A stretch of DNA of 54,539 nucleotides from Methanoculleus sp. UBA303 (GTDB lineage Archaea > Halobacteriota > Methanomicrobia > Methanomicrobiales > Methanoculleaceae). Positions 53,544 through 54,539 of this stretch are shown here, in pieces (positions within the stretch are counted from its first letter, which is position 1; every line of letters begins with the position of its first letter). The position numbers and the translations under genes were made by a program. A model generated the notes under the pieces. That model ran no database searches. It worked only from the letters and a program-made list of their open reading frames with translations, and had not been told where the DNA came from. The DNA lies in NCBI GenBank assembly GCA_002501655.1, contig DANY01000048.1, forward strand, positions 5,358 through 59,896, in the 5' to 3' direction.

Positions 53544-53727
53544 GTCAACTACCCCCACCTATCGGAGGGGGCTTGCTGCCGTGGCCCCTTGCGGGGCACA
53601 GGGCTGCAATTTCATCGGTGCGAATAAGGACGACTTTTGAACCGTCACCCTTCGCACAGATTAAAGTGCAACCTTGCGGTCTCCAGACCCCGGTGGCAAG
53701 CCCCCTCCGTTAGGGGGGATAGTTGAC
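53544..53727. mobile_element. 184-base element with terminal inverted repeats
   Basis: The ends GTCAACTACCCCC...GGAGGGGGCTTG and the reverse complement of the right end (GTCAACTATCCCCCCTAACGGAGGGGGCTTG) match over about 31 bases. Each end is itself a CCCCC/GGGGG hairpin. The interior has GTGCGAA (53618) and TTCGCAC (53651) as inverted repeats around a 40-base core. It encodes no protein. It looks like a non-autonomous relative or the ends of an IS200/IS605-like element. Confidence 0.6.
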
Positions 53728-53744
53728 GTGAGACTGTATTGCCA

Positions 53745-54037
53745 TCTGTATCTGTTAACTCACGTGAAGCCGCGAAGACCGATGTTCCTGAGATTCGACT
53801 ACCTTTGTGAGAACGAAACGGCCCGCGAGAATGTGGGGAACCGATGAGAGGCAACGGGAGTTTCGGAGCATCCGGCTGTCGGTCGGGGAGGCCATGCCCA
53901 CTCGATCCGGTTAAACTCGATGGATGTCGAAAAGTATATGGCATGAGCGATTATACGATGATATAACCTGAACCCGGACTCGGCGTGAGATCGGTAGGTG
54001 CAACGCAAGGATCGATGCTTGCTGCAGGGGTTGTGTC
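53745..54037. other. spacer beside the terminal-inverted-repeat element
   Basis: No supported gene. Several short frames exist; one minus-strand tail next to the element (ISGTSVFAASRELTDTDGN) might be the end of a lost transposon gene, but this is weak. Confidence 0.3.
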
Positions 54038-54250
54038 ATGATGCGACGGACGGTAGATTTCGAGGAGAGGTACGGGGTCAGCATCAACAGGCTGAAATCC
54101 ACCGAGGAAGTGGATGCCTGCGTCGAGAAGAAGGCCGGGGTGAGACTGAGAGTGGTGGCGGCCTCAACCGATATGACGGATAGAGCCGGGAACGTTCTCA
54201 GTATAAAGAGTTATGATGTCGACGGGCTTCTCGATAGGGCCCTCAGATAA
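54038..54250 (+). CDS. small hypothetical protein
   Basis: The 70-residue frame (MMRRTVDFEERYGVSINRLK, TEEVDACVEKKAGVRLRVVA) has a plausible composition but matches no family I know. The preceding GGGGTTG is a weak ribosome-binding site. No partner toxin follows. It could be a relic. Confidence 0.4.
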   Translation: MMRRTVDFEERYGVSINRLKSTEEVDACVEKKAGVRLRVVAASTDMTDRAGNVLSIKSYDVDGLLDRALR

Positions 54251-54367
54251 CATTTTTGACAGGATTGTATGCCGCAGACAGATATCGCTGAGGTTGTAAT
54301 ATTCACTTTTCAAGTTCCCTATTAGGCCCAGGAGTCCACCCCATGATTGTTCAATTTGAGGCAGCCT

Positions 54368-54539
54368 GTCAACTACCCCCCTAACGGAGGGGGCTTGCAG
54401 CTGGGGCCCCTTGCGAGGCACAGGGCTGCACTTTAATCTGTGCGAAGGGTGACGGTTCATAGGTTGTCCTTATTCGCACGGGCCGGTTGACGCGGCCCCT
54501 ACCGATTATCCGTGGCACCACGGAATCACCGGCTACCTT
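54368..54539 (+). mobile_element. partial second copy of the terminal-repeat element at the window edge
   Basis: It starts with GTCAACTACCCCCCTAACGG and the same GGGGGCTTG hairpin as the 184-base element. It continues through GGCCCCTTGCGAGGCACAGG. The 40-base core (54440-54479) lies in the opposite orientation relative to the left end. No second terminal repeat is seen before 54539, so the element may be larger and continue outside. Confidence 0.5.

Overview
The window looks like chromosomal DNA of a high-GC euryarchaeon, most likely a methanogen of the order Methanomicrobiales (Methanoculleus-like). The grounds are archaeal TATA boxes 20-30 bases ahead of near-leaderless genes, archaeal type IV pilins, a PGF-CTERM surface protein, DUF3344/PEGA/CARDB/DNRLRE secreted proteins, HypD, HEPN/MNT modules and many small relE-type pairs. 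The genus is inferred from style; no marker gene is present.

Region 1 (0.1-7.4 kb, minus strand) is one tight operon with overlapping stops and starts. It encodes a PGF-CTERM surface protein, a dockerin-bearing substrate-binding protein, a BtuC/FecCD permease, a BtuD-type ATPase and CobN. It is read as uptake plus ATP-driven metal insertion, or metal-tetrapyrrole handling. A wrecked fragment of a ChlI/ChlD-type chelatase partner lies at 29.4-30.0 kb.

Region 2 (8.0-25.9 kb, plus strand) is a surface-protein locus. Four large secreted DUF3344 proteins (up to 1915 residues) and a membrane-anchored partner surround a MacB-type ABC transporter (ATPase plus FtsX-like permease). The transporter is translationally coupled to the surface-protein genes.

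Region 3 (26-36 kb) is mixed: a decayed tnpB, a HepT/MntA (HEPN/MNT) module, a nucleoside-recognition (Gate) membrane protein, a winged-helix/membrane-protein pair, tRNA-Thr(GGT), a TIM-barrel sugar isomerase-like protein, a TPR-like helical protein, a radical SAM protein, HypD, tRNA-Arg(CCG) and two small proteins.

Region 4 (35.8-54.5 kb) is an accessory region rich in repeats and relics. It holds eight further toxin-antitoxin pairs (RelE, MazF, AbrB/RelE and HicBA types), two type IV pilins, and a pilin plus GT-C-like membrane protein operon at 48.2-50.5 kb. Five partial copies of the 3' half of that membrane-protein gene are strewn over the preceding 11 kb on the same strand. Also present are a frameshifted AlbA_2/ATP-binding regulator, relics of a replication-type protein, REP-like hairpin repeats, a 100-base duplication at a relE locus, and a 184-base element with terminal inverted repeats whose partial second copy runs up to the right edge.

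The most notable features are the same-strand series of partial, mosaic copies beside an intact pilin/GT-C operon, and the coupling of DUF3344 surface proteins to a MacB-type transporter.
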